A DNA stretch of 64,000 nt from Mucilaginibacter aquaedulcis. GTDB taxonomy: Bacteria; Bacteroidota; Bacteroidia; Sphingobacteriales; Sphingobacteriaceae. Made by a program: the position numbers and the translations under genes. Shown piece by piece: positions 50,814 to 58,415 of this stretch (position 1 is the first letter of the stretch; each line of letters begins with the position of its first letter). The stretch covers positions 419,548 to 483,547 of the forward strand of contig NZ_JAUFPR010000004.1 of NCBI RefSeq assembly GCF_030409325.1, given 5' to 3'. The notes below the pieces were generated by a model. That model was not told the DNA's origin, did no database searches, and saw only the letters and a program-made list of their open reading frames with translations.

Positions 50814-52472
50814 ATGAGCGAAGAAAGATCACTGAATTTTTTAGAGGAAATTGTTGAAGAAAATATAGCTGCCGGTGTAAATGGCGGCGCGGTACTAACC
50901 CGTTTCCCGCCCGAGCCCAATGGCTATTTGCATATTGGCCACGCTAAATCTATTTGCCTAAACTTTGGGCTGGCAAAAAAATATAACGGCAAAACCAACC
51001 TGCGTTTTGACGATACCAACCCTACCAAAGAGGATATTGAATATGTTGATAGTATTAAAGAGGATGTAAAGTGGCTTGGCTTCGACTGGGCAAATGAGTT
51101 TTACGCCTCTGATTATTTTGATAAATTATATGAGCTGGCTGTTGAGCTCATCAAGAACAATTTGGCTTATGTTGATGACAGCACCGCCGAAGAAATAGCC
51201 GCACAGAAAGGTACACCAACAGAGCCTGGTACACCAAACCAGTATCGCAGCCGCTCGGTTGAAGAAAACCTGCAGCTCTTTGCCGATATGAAAGCTGGTA
51301 AATATTCCGATGGTGCAAAAGTATTGCGGGCCAAGGTTGACCTGGCATCGCCAAACATGCACCTGCGCGACCCTTTGATGTACCGCATTAAACATGCCCA
51401 CCATCACCGTACCGGCGATGCCTGGTGCATTTACCCGATGTATGATTTTGCCCACGGCCAGTCAGATGCTATTGAGCACATTACACATTCGGTTTGTACG
51501 CTGGAGTTTGTGCCTCACCGCCCGCTATATGATTGGTTTATTGAGCAACTGGAACTGTTCCCGTCAAAACAATATGAATTTGCGCGCCTTAACCTCAATT
51601 ATACTGTAATGAGTAAGCGTAAGCTGCTGCAATTGGTTGAGGAAAAGCATGTAGAAGGCTGGGACGACCCGCGTATGCCTACCATTAGCGGTTTGCGTCG
51701 TCGCGGTTATACGCCTGCCAGTATCCGCGAATTTTGCGATCGCATCGGCGTAGCTAAACGGGAAAATATGATTGACGTAGGCTTGCTGGAATTTTGCATT
51801 CGCGAGGATCTGAATAAAACGGCATGGCGCCGCATGGCTGTGCTCGATCCGATCAAATGTATCCTGACTAACTACCCCGAAGGCGAAACCGAAATTATGC
51901 ACGGCGAAAACAACCCGGAGGTAGAAGATGGCGATGGCAGCCGCGAGTTTCCGTTTAGCCGTGAACTTTGGATAGAGCGCGAAGACTTTATGGAGATTCC
52001 GCCGAAGAAGTTTTTCCGTTTGGGAGTTGGTTTGATGGTGCGTTTAAAAAATGCCTATATCATCCGTTGCAACGATTTTGTGAAAGACGCAGATGGCAAT
52101 GTAACCGAGATCCATTGTACTTACCTGCCTGAATCAAAATCGGGTAATGATACCAGCGGCATCAACGTAAAGGGAACTATTCACTGGGTAAGCGTACCCC
52201 ATGCCAAGACAGCCGAAGTTAGGCTATATGATCGCCTGTTCCAGGTAGAAAACCCGCAGCATGAAGAAGGTGACTTTAAAGATTACCTGAACCCTAACAG
52301 CCTGCAAGTTATACATACAGCCTATATAGAGCCCGATCTGGCTAACGCCACACCTGGTAAAGCCATTCAGTTTATGCGTAAAGGCTATTTTACTTTAGAT
52401 AAATACTCTACCCAGGATAAGCTGGTATTTAACCGCACCGTAACGCTGAAAGATGGCTGGGTGAAAAAGTAG
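50814..52472 (+). CDS. glnS: Glutamine--tRNA ligase
   Basis: Class I synthetase charging tRNA-Gln, 552 residues. HIGH at residues 40-43 (NGYLHIGHAKS); KMSKS-type loop VMSKRKL after the long catalytic domain; typical GlnRS blocks FDDTNPTKEDIEYVDSI and CTLEFVPHRPLYDWF; C-terminal beta-barrel anticodon domains. An in-frame ATG at 50685 would add 43 residues encoded by repeat DNA; the ATG at 50814 starts MSEERSLNFLEEIV, the expected N-terminus, and has a -7 box just upstream. The presence of GlnRS indicates direct glutaminylation. Confidence 0.97.
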   Translation: MSEERSLNFLEEIVEENIAAGVNGGAVLTRFPPEPNGYLHIGHAKSICLNFGLAKKYNGKTNLRFDDTNPTKEDIEYVDSIKEDVKWLGFDWANEFYASDYFDKLYELAVELIKNNLAYVDDSTAEEIAAQKGTPTEPGTPNQYRSRSVEENLQLFADMKAGKYSDGAKVLRAKVDLASPNMHLRDPLMYRIKHAHHHRTGDAWCIYPMYDFAHGQSDAIEHITHSVCTLEFVPHRPLYDWFIEQLELFPSKQYEFARLNLNYTVMSKRKLLQLVEEKHVEGWDDPRMPTISGLRRRGYTPASIREFCDRIGVAKRENMIDVGLLEFCIREDLNKTAWRRMAVLDPIKCILTNYPEGETEIMHGENNPEVEDGDGSREFPFSRELWIEREDFMEIPPKKFFRLGVGLMVRLKNAYIIRCNDFVKDADGNVTEIHCTYLPESKSGNDTSGINVKGTIHWVSVPHAKTAEVRLYDRLFQVENPQHEEGDFKDYLNPNSLQVIHTAYIEPDLANATPGKAIQFMRKGYFTLDKYSTQDKLVFNRTVTLKDGWVKK

Positions 52473-52521
52473 TGCAGGTTCGTAGAAGAAGGTGCGAGGA
52501 GCGCCTCTGACACTGTTAAAT

Positions 52522-52560
52522 AAAAAAGGGATTCTCTATGATCAGAGAATCCCTTTTTTA
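52522..52560. terminator. Bidirectional terminator, glnS / amidase
   Basis: Perfect 16-bp arms AAAAAAGGGATTCTCT and AGAGAATCCCTTTTTT around ATGATC. Serves glnS and the convergent amidase gene. Confidence 0.93.
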
Positions 52561-52656
52561 TTTAGCGATCTGTCGCCCTGAGTATAATGAAGCATACATT
52601 CGCCAATCTACACCGGGAAAAGAAACGCACCTCACTCTCCGATCCCCGCACCCCAA

Positions 52657-53481
52657 CTAATACTTCTTATAAACATTATACAAAACGTTCAAATCAAATT
52701 CGGTCATGGTTGGCGTTTCGTCAGTTTGTACAAAGTGGCGTTTAAAGGCTACGATGGCCGCAGTCAGATTGCGGGTATCATAACCGATCAGCCTAAGTGC
52801 CGTGGCGTAATCAAAGTTTTCTGGCGGAAGTTCCAGCAGTTCATCCCTCCAGTAGCCAAAGCCTTTTTGTGCCAGCAGTTTCCAGGGGAAGAATGGCCCG
52901 GGATCAGGCTTGCGTAACGGGGCAATATCCTGGTGACCAATAAAATTACCCGTGGGTATACCATAACTCTTCTTAAGTTGCGCTAACAAAGCAACCAGGC
53001 TGTTCAACTGTTGATCTGTAAAGGGCTCGTTGCCGTTATTATCAATCTCAATACCTATAGAACAGCTGTTCATATCAGTAATGCTCCCCCACCGGCTGAT
53101 GCCGCCATGCCAGGCACGCAGGTAATCGTTCAGCATATGATATACCTTACCATCCTTGGCTACCACGTAATGCGCGCTCACCTGTGTTTTTACAATGGTA
53201 AAGGTTTTAAGCGTTTGCTGTACAGAATCCTGCGCAGTAAAGTGAATGATCACATAATTTGGTTTGCGCAGATTAAAATTAACCGTACCTACCCACTCAC
53301 CGGGAATAGCAGCACCAACGCTATCCGCCAGCATAGGAGGCTGTGTTTGTTCAATAACCTGGGCCAATGTATCAGCATGCTGTTTATAAACCTTGTTGGT
53401 TAAAGCATACGGCCCCTTTGGTGAACAGGAACTAATAACGGCAAGCGCCGATATTAAAAGTATAGTGTAAGTATATTTCAT
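52657..53481 (-). CDS. N-acetylmuramoyl-L-alanine amidase lipoprotein (Amidase_2)
   Basis: Peptidoglycan amidase of the AmpD/PGRP fold, 274 residues. The signal peptide ends in a lipobox ISSC with lipidated Cys19. Zinc ligands by comparison with AmpD: His80 (VIIHFTA), His183 (GHQDIAP) and Asp193 (KPDPGP). It also has the AWHGG and IGIEIDNNG motifs. A lipoprotein form would act in the periplasm on wall turnover products rather than in the cytoplasm like AmpD. Convergent with glnS. Confidence 0.94.
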   Translation of the reverse strand: MKYTYTILLISALAVISSCSPKGPYALTNKVYKQHADTLAQVIEQTQPPMLADSVGAAIPGEWVGTVNFNLRKPNYVIIHFTAQDSVQQTLKTFTIVKTQVSAHYVVAKDGKVYHMLNDYLRAWHGGISRWGSITDMNSCSIGIEIDNNGNEPFTDQQLNSLVALLAQLKKSYGIPTGNFIGHQDIAPLRKPDPGPFFPWKLLAQKGFGYWRDELLELPPENFDYATALRLIGYDTRNLTAAIVAFKRHFVQTDETPTMTEFDLNVLYNVYKKY

Positions 53482-53585
53482 GCAAAGCTTTGTAGATGAG
53501 CTAATGTAAGAAAATACGCAGGAAGAGGGAAAGTGTTTTAAACAGCGGTATGGCTGGTCAAGGAATTGTTACGTGATTAGCAAAT

Positions 53586-54548
53586 CTATCGAATTAGGCT
53601 TTTTAAGAGTTCGATATTGCTTGGATCCTCTAGACGATGTATCATGCTGTGACAATTTGAGCATAATACCACAAAGTCCTTTCTGGCGTCTAATTGTATT
53701 CGTTGTTGAGTTAAATAAGATATTGGCACAAGATGATGTGCTTCTATAAAGCCCCTTCCAATTTCTCCATACCTCTCTTCAAAATTAAGCTTACATACTT
53801 TACAAGTATATCCCTGCGTTTCTTTAACTTTCTTTGACAATCTGATATTTCTTTCAATTCGTTTGTGAAACCTAAACTTCCTTAACTCTTCAAATTCTTT
53901 GTATTTTTCTTCATCATCTTCCTTTTCAGCTTGAGTTGATGGCAGACCTTCATTATATGATATGAGTTCATAAATATTTAAGATTTCTTTTATATCGTTT
54001 TGCAATTGATTATCAGAGGGAATTTTATCAGCTGAATAGAATTTTGAAATTACATTTCCTGCTTCATACAAACTTGGATATTTAGATTTTGTCGTTGAAA
54101 GGTTTTTCAGTTTTATTACATCCTCATCAAAATTTGATGGAATTTTACCTATTTGGGCTCTAAAATCTTGCGCTTTTATTTTGAGAACCTCTTTTGCCTC
54201 TCGTTTATAAATGGCTTGAATCTCAGTTACCCCTTGGTTCAAAGACAAATAAAATCCGGACATATCATCCCTGAAAAGAAAAACAGGATAATAACCAGAT
54301 TGAGGAGTATTAGTAATTAAAACATCCAAAATTGCAATCCAAGGTGTTGCACTCCAATTTCCATTACCAGGAGATCCTTTAATTATATATCTTTCCTTAT
54401 CTAAGATTAATTTAGACATCATATCTGGTAAATGCTGACGAATTAAGGTTCCAAGCGGATGCTTACCAAAAGATTGACTATATGCTTCGTGATAATCGTT
54501 AAGTACGTTTTGAAAGAGTTCTTGTAAATCGCTATAAATTACTTCCAT
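53586..54548 (-). CDS. MrcB-N (DUF3578) domain fused to HNH endonuclease, probable type IV restriction enzyme
   Basis: 320 residues. The N-terminal half (about 10-115) resembles the MrcB/McrB-like N-terminal domain, with KGSPGNGNWSATPWIAILD and GYYPVFLFRDDMSGFYLSLNQGV; such domains recognise modified DNA in McrBC-like systems. A charged coiled-coil linker spans about 200-240. The C-terminal HNH nuclease has a zinc site (Cys249, Cys252, Cys296, Cys299) and the catalytic HH pair at 271-272 (FIEAHHLVPIS) with CHSMIHR at the end. This recognition-plus-HNH layout is typical of modification-dependent (type IV) restriction enzymes. AT-rich relative to its neighbours, suggesting transfer. The NUDIX gene overlaps its start by 10 bp. 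Confidence 0.85.
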   Translation of the reverse strand: MEVIYSDLQELFQNVLNDYHEAYSQSFGKHPLGTLIRQHLPDMMSKLILDKERYIIKGSPGNGNWSATPWIAILDVLITNTPQSGYYPVFLFRDDMSGFYLSLNQGVTEIQAIYKREAKEVLKIKAQDFRAQIGKIPSNFDEDVIKLKNLSTTKSKYPSLYEAGNVISKFYSADKIPSDNQLQNDIKEILNIYELISYNEGLPSTQAEKEDDEEKYKEFEELRKFRFHKRIERNIRLSKKVKETQGYTCKVCKLNFEERYGEIGRGFIEAHHLVPISYLTQQRIQLDARKDFVVLCSNCHSMIHRLEDPSNIELLKSLIR

Positions 54549-54931
54549 CTATTTGTTAGATAATAGTTAACTATAGGCACATCTGCATCCGCCCAATCCA
54601 AAGCTAACAATTCATTTCCATGCAACCATTTAAATTCAGCGTGCTCTTTTAATAAAATATCTCCGCTAATATGTTTACAGGTAAATGGGATGAGCTGTAT
54701 GGTAATATTAGGGTATATGTGAATATTGTTTAGTAAAGCTTTCTTAATTTGAATTTCTATATCGAGCTCTTCTTTTATCTCCCTAATTAAACAAGCTTCT
54801 GGTGTTTCGTCGGGTTCAACCTTACCCCCTGGAAACTCCCATTTTAATGGAAGACTCATTGATTTACTTCGTTGTGTAACCAGAACTCGTTCTTGACTGT
54901 CAATTATAATAGCACATGTTACTTGAATCAC
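54539..54931 (-). CDS. NUDIX hydrolase (MutT/CTP-pyrophosphohydrolase-like) paired with the HNH enzyme
   Basis: 130 residues. A complete NUDIX box starts at Gly36 (GKVEPDE ... REIKEEL, with Arg50, Glu51, Glu54, Glu55). The protein resembles the MutT-like (deoxy)nucleoside triphosphate pyrophosphohydrolases. Its coding end overlaps the start of the MrcB-N/HNH gene by 10 bp, which is translational coupling. This suggests a shared role, for example removing a modified nucleotide or a signal connected to restriction, though a simple housekeeping sanitising function is possible. Same AT-rich composition as its partner. Confidence 0.9.
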   Translation of the reverse strand: MIQVTCAIIIDSQERVLVTQRSKSMSLPLKWEFPGGKVEPDETPEACLIREIKEELDIEIQIKKALLNNIHIYPNITIQLIPFTCKHISGDILLKEHAEFKWLHGNELLALDWADADVPIVNYYLTNRWK

Positions 54932-54961
54932 ATCTCTAAAATAGCATTTTAAAACAATCTT

Positions 54962-55819
54962 CTACTCCACCTCCCCACTCGCAAAAGTATCGCCCTGGCT
55001 AACATCTCCTGTTTCGTAGCCTTTTTTAAACCAATACATGCGTTGGGCGCTGGTGCCGTGGGTAAAGCTGTCAGGCTCTACATGGCCCTGAGCTTGCTTT
55101 TGGAGGCGGTCGTCGCCAATGGCGTTGGCTGCGTTTAGGGCTTCTTCGATATCGCCCGGGTCGAGCACATTTTTAAGGTTTTGTTCGTAGTGCGCCCATA
55201 CGCCGGCATAAAAATCGGCCTGCAATTCCAGTTTTACGGATAGTTTGTTGTATTGCTTCTCGCTGAGGCGCCTGCGAGCCTGATCAACTTTGGCAGAGGT
55301 GCCCAGCAAGTTTTGTACATGATGGCCAACCTCATGGGCTATCACATAAGCCTGGGCAAAGTCACCGGAGGCACCAAAACGGTTCTGCAACTCATCGTAA
55401 AAAGACAGATCGATATACACCTTGGCATCGGCCGGGCAATAGAATGGACCCGTTGCCGAGCTGGCATTACCACAGCCCGATTGTATGGCATCAGTAAACA
55501 ATACCATGCGGGGCTTATCGTAAGTTTTACCCATTTCGTTAAAAAGCTTAGTCCATATATCTTCGGTATCGGCCAAAACAACTTTCACAAACTGCACTTG
55601 CTTTTCTTCAGGCGCGTTGGGGTCTTTAGCACGCTGTTCGGTTCGGGGTTGTGTGTTGCTTGCCACTTGGTTAAGCAGTTGCGAGGCATCTATACCCGTA
55701 AAATAGTAAATGGCAATAGCCACAATACTTACTATTCCGCCGCCCAGTGCAAAGCGGCCTCCGCCGCCTCCGCGGTCGTCTTCTACATTATCGCTTTCGC
55801 GCCTTCCGAACCATTGCAT
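54962..55819 (-). CDS. ypfJ: YpfJ-type neutral zinc metallopeptidase
   Basis: 285 residues, PF04228. A cytoplasmic Arg/Asp/Gly-rich start is followed by one membrane helix (about 26-42) and a large periplasmic catalytic domain. The zinc site is HEVGHH in AYVIAHEVGHHVQNLLG; LQADFYAGVWAHY and SFTHGTSAQRMYWFKKGYETGD are the other hallmarks. Substrate unknown. On the same strand as the NUDIX gene, 30 bp upstream of it. Confidence 0.95.
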   Translation of the reverse strand: MQWFGRRESDNVEDDRGGGGGRFALGGGIVSIVAIAIYYFTGIDASQLLNQVASNTQPRTEQRAKDPNAPEEKQVQFVKVVLADTEDIWTKLFNEMGKTYDKPRMVLFTDAIQSGCGNASSATGPFYCPADAKVYIDLSFYDELQNRFGASGDFAQAYVIAHEVGHHVQNLLGTSAKVDQARRRLSEKQYNKLSVKLELQADFYAGVWAHYEQNLKNVLDPGDIEEALNAANAIGDDRLQKQAQGHVEPDSFTHGTSAQRMYWFKKGYETGDVSQGDTFASGEVE

Positions 55820-55920
55820 GTTGTTTGTGATTAGTTTGTACAGTAAACATAATTGTTTTAATTATTGTTTCACAGCCACATAACGGTCTTTTTTAATTCC
55901 TGAAATCATATTTTACCCAA

Positions 55921-55978
55921 CCCTCTTTCCAGCGAAGCTGAGGAGAGGGTGATCCAGCGTAGCGCAGATCGGGTGAGT
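55921..55978. repeat. Intergenic repeat with CCCTCT...AGAGGG hairpin
   Basis: CCCTCT - TTCC - AGC GAA GCT - GAGG - AGAGGG forms a hairpin, followed by GATCCAGCGTAGCGCAGATC and GGGTGAGT. The composition and nested dyads are those of a dispersed intergenic element; only one copy is in this window. Confidence 0.55.
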
Positions 55979-56086
55979 ATAATGAGTAAATTATATTACC
56001 TCCCAGGCATAGGGGTAACGCCTTAATGAATTGTACTACCTGTAGTTAAAAAGAATACAGGTATTAATTTATTAAAAACCATCATC

Positions 56087-56770
56087 ATGATAACCGCCCT
56101 GCTTATCTGGCTCTTTAAAAAATATGTGGCCCCGGCTCTCAAAAATAGAAACATCACGCTATCTGTTTTTGTAACCCCGCTAAAAAGGTTGGCCACACTG
56201 TTGGCGCTTGTTTGCTTTTCGGTTGCTTCTTTGGCCCAGGAACAAACAGTTAAATATAACGTGCTGCACAGTGGTAAAGTGGTTGGCCATATGGACCTGT
56301 ACCAAAAACGCGAGGGCGATGATCTGTACCTCAAAATGACCTCCGAAGTAAAAATGCGTTTCATTATGAGTATCAAAGTTGATATTCAGGAAGAGTCGGT
56401 TTTTCAGAGTGGAAAGCTGATCAGCTCACGTGTGTGCCGTAATGTTAACGGAAAGGAAAAGGCCAACCGCCAAACCAAAGCCTGCGGCGATGCCTATCAA
56501 ACCCTGGCCGAAGGTAAATGCGGACAACGAGTTGATCAAAAACACATCGGCCAAAACATGATGCTGTTATACTGCCATGAACCCGATGATAACGCGCAGA
56601 TCTATTCTGATAATTTTCAACAGTTTTTACAGGTAAAGCGGGTTTCCGAGCATGTATACCGCATTGATCTGCCCGATGGTAATTATAATTTTTACTCATA
56701 TAGCAATGGTATTTGCAGCAAGGTTGATATTCATCATTCGCTGTATACCATACAAATTAAGCTTGCCTGA
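56087..56770 (+). CDS. DUF6134 family protein
   Basis: 227 residues. The N-terminus holds two hydrophobic stretches: a first at 1-10 and a signal-like segment ending CFSVASLAQ at about 51, so the true start may be later than the ATG chosen. The mature part (EQTVKYNVLHSGKVVGHMDLYQKREGDDLYLKMTSEVKMRF, VFQSGKLISSRVCRNVNGK, YCHEPDDNAQIYSDNF) matches the DUF6134 group of exported beta-rich proteins. Function unknown. The sigma factor gene follows after 24 bp, so it may belong to the same unit. Confidence 0.8.
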   Translation: MITALLIWLFKKYVAPALKNRNITLSVFVTPLKRLATLLALVCFSVASLAQEQTVKYNVLHSGKVVGHMDLYQKREGDDLYLKMTSEVKMRFIMSIKVDIQEESVFQSGKLISSRVCRNVNGKEKANRQTKACGDAYQTLAEGKCGQRVDQKHIGQNMMLLYCHEPDDNAQIYSDNFQQFLQVKRVSEHVYRIDLPDGNYNFYSYSNGICSKVDIHHSLYTIQIKLA

Positions 56771-56794
56771 AATTTTGCTTTTAACATTCCCTTT

Positions 56795-57424
56795 GTGAAT
56801 TTGACCGCCAAACAAGCTATCTTTAATGCAAACTTTCACCTCTTAAAAGTGGAATATAGCGATAGCTCGGTCATCAGTTTATTAAAAGAAGGCAGCGAAA
56901 AGGCATTTGAATGGTTGTTTAAAGCACATTTCGACAGTCTGCATGCCTATGCCTATACTTTTTTAAAGGATGATGAAATGGCCGAAGAAATTGTACAAAA
57001 CGTATTTTGCCGCATATGGGAAAAACGCGATCAGCTAAAAATCGATGGTTCACTAAAGGCTTACCTGTACAGGGCTGTTCATAACGAAAGCCTCAACTAT
57101 TTAAAACATCAAAAAGTAAAAGCCTCATTTGGGGTATATTATGCCGGGCAGCTGCAACAGGATGAGGAAGAAAATGCCTCTGGCAAGTTAATGACGGCCC
57201 AGTTGCAGCAGCGTATTGATAGTGCTATGAGCGAGCTGCCTCAGCAATGCCGGATTATTTTCCAGCTCAGTCGTTTTGAACAGCTTAAATATCAGCAAAT
57301 TGCCGATCACATGGGCCTGTCCGTTAAAACAATAGAGAACCAAATGGGCAAGGCCCTGCGCCTGATGCGCGAGAAACTGGCGGAATTTTTGCCGGTTATT
57401 TTAATTATATTAATGCAATGGTAG
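56795..57424 (+). CDS. ECF RNA polymerase sigma factor (FecI-like)
   Basis: 209 residues as written from a GTG. Sigma region 2: SEKAFEWLFKAHFDSLHAYAYTFLKDDEMAEEIVQNVFCRIWEKRD; region 4: LPQQCRIIFQLSRFEQLKYQQIADHMGLSVKTIENQMGKAL. A GTG 18 codons downstream (56849, MEYSDSS...) fits the family N-terminus better and cannot be excluded. The FecR anti-sigma gene starts 1 bp after its stop, giving the classic cell-surface signalling pair. Confidence 0.93.
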   Translation: MNLTAKQAIFNANFHLLKVEYSDSSVISLLKEGSEKAFEWLFKAHFDSLHAYAYTFLKDDEMAEEIVQNVFCRIWEKRDQLKIDGSLKAYLYRAVHNESLNYLKHQKVKASFGVYYAGQLQQDEEENASGKLMTAQLQQRIDSAMSELPQQCRIIFQLSRFEQLKYQQIADHMGLSVKTIENQMGKALRLMREKLAEFLPVILIILMQW

Positions 57425-57425
57425 T

Positions 57426-58406
57426 ATGATGGGTAATGCCAATACAAATATAAACGACGACTTGTTGGTAAAATACATAGCCGGGGAAGCTTCGCGCGCC
57501 GAACACCTGGTTGTGGAAGATTGGATTGCCGCCAGTGAAACCAACCGCGCCCTTTATGAGCAGTTTAAACTCATTTGGGATCAAAGCCCTCAGGCCGTGC
57601 GGAACGTAAATAAAGAGGACGCTTATATACGGCTGCAAAACCGGCTTAATAACCCTGCTGCAATGCGCCAGCCTTCGGTACTGACCAAAACACCAACCTC
57701 ATATTGGGTAGGCCTGGCTGCATCAGTGCTTTTAATCAGCTCCATACTTTGGCTTACTTTTAACCACTTTTATGACAACGGTTCGGTTTCATTTATCCGG
57801 ATAGAAAGTAACAGTAAGGTTCGTACGCAAAATCTGCCCGATGGCTCTGAGATCACCCTTAATGCCCACTCCACCCTTGTTTATCCAAAAAGGTTCACCG
57901 GCAATATTAGGCCTGTGAGTTTACGCGGGGAAGCATTTTTTAAAGTTAGTCCGGATAAAACAAAACCGTTCATAATTAAGGTGAATGATGTAACAGTTCG
58001 TGTGGTTGGCACGTCATTCAATATTAAAAGCCGTAATGGCAAAACCGAAGTAATTGTGGAAACAGGCATTGTAAAAGTTCGTGAACACGAAAATACTGTT
58101 GACCTTAACCCCGGCGAAAAGGCAACCGTTATTAAAGGATCCTTATTAAAAGAACAAAATAAGGGCAAGCTTTATAATTACTATTTAACCAGGCAACTGG
58201 TATGCGATAAAACTCCTTTGATTGAGGTGGTGCAAACCCTTAACGAAATATATGGTGCTCATATCATCATCGCCAATAAATCATTAGAGGCTTTACCTAT
58301 AACCACAACCTTTCAGGGTCAGTCGCTTGATGAAATAGTGAGCGTCATTAGCGATACCTTTAAGATTACCGTAGAGCGCAAAAATCAGCAGATCATATTT
58401 AAATAA
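57426..58406 (+). CDS. FecR family anti-sigma factor
   Basis: 326 residues. Cytoplasmic N-terminus with the DUF4880-like region (EASRAEHLVVEDWIAASETNR), one membrane helix at about 93-113, then the periplasmic FecR domain (VRTQNLPDGSEITLNAHSTLVYPKRF, LRGEAFFKVSPDKTKPFIIKV, VVGTSFNI) and a C-terminal DUF4974/STN-binding part (TPLIEVVQTLNEIYGAHIII). It holds the sigma factor until the STN domain of an outer-membrane protein signals; here that partner is encoded directly downstream. Confidence 0.95.
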   Translation: MMGNANTNINDDLLVKYIAGEASRAEHLVVEDWIAASETNRALYEQFKLIWDQSPQAVRNVNKEDAYIRLQNRLNNPAAMRQPSVLTKTPTSYWVGLAASVLLISSILWLTFNHFYDNGSVSFIRIESNSKVRTQNLPDGSEITLNAHSTLVYPKRFTGNIRPVSLRGEAFFKVSPDKTKPFIIKVNDVTVRVVGTSFNIKSRNGKTEVIVETGIVKVREHENTVDLNPGEKATVIKGSLLKEQNKGKLYNYYLTRQLVCDKTPLIEVVQTLNEIYGAHIIIANKSLEALPITTTFQGQSLDEIVSVISDTFKITVERKNQQIIFK

Positions 58407-58415
58407 CCTTTTTAC

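Noticed and set aside
53586..54931. Full McrBC or prophage island around the HNH gene
   Set aside because: No AAA+ GTPase McrB motor, McrC, integrase or attachment-site duplication was seen; only the two-gene unit is supported.
55253..55834. 193-residue plus-strand frame opposite ypfJ
   Set aside because: Lies entirely antisense to the conserved zinc peptidase domain and shows no family features.
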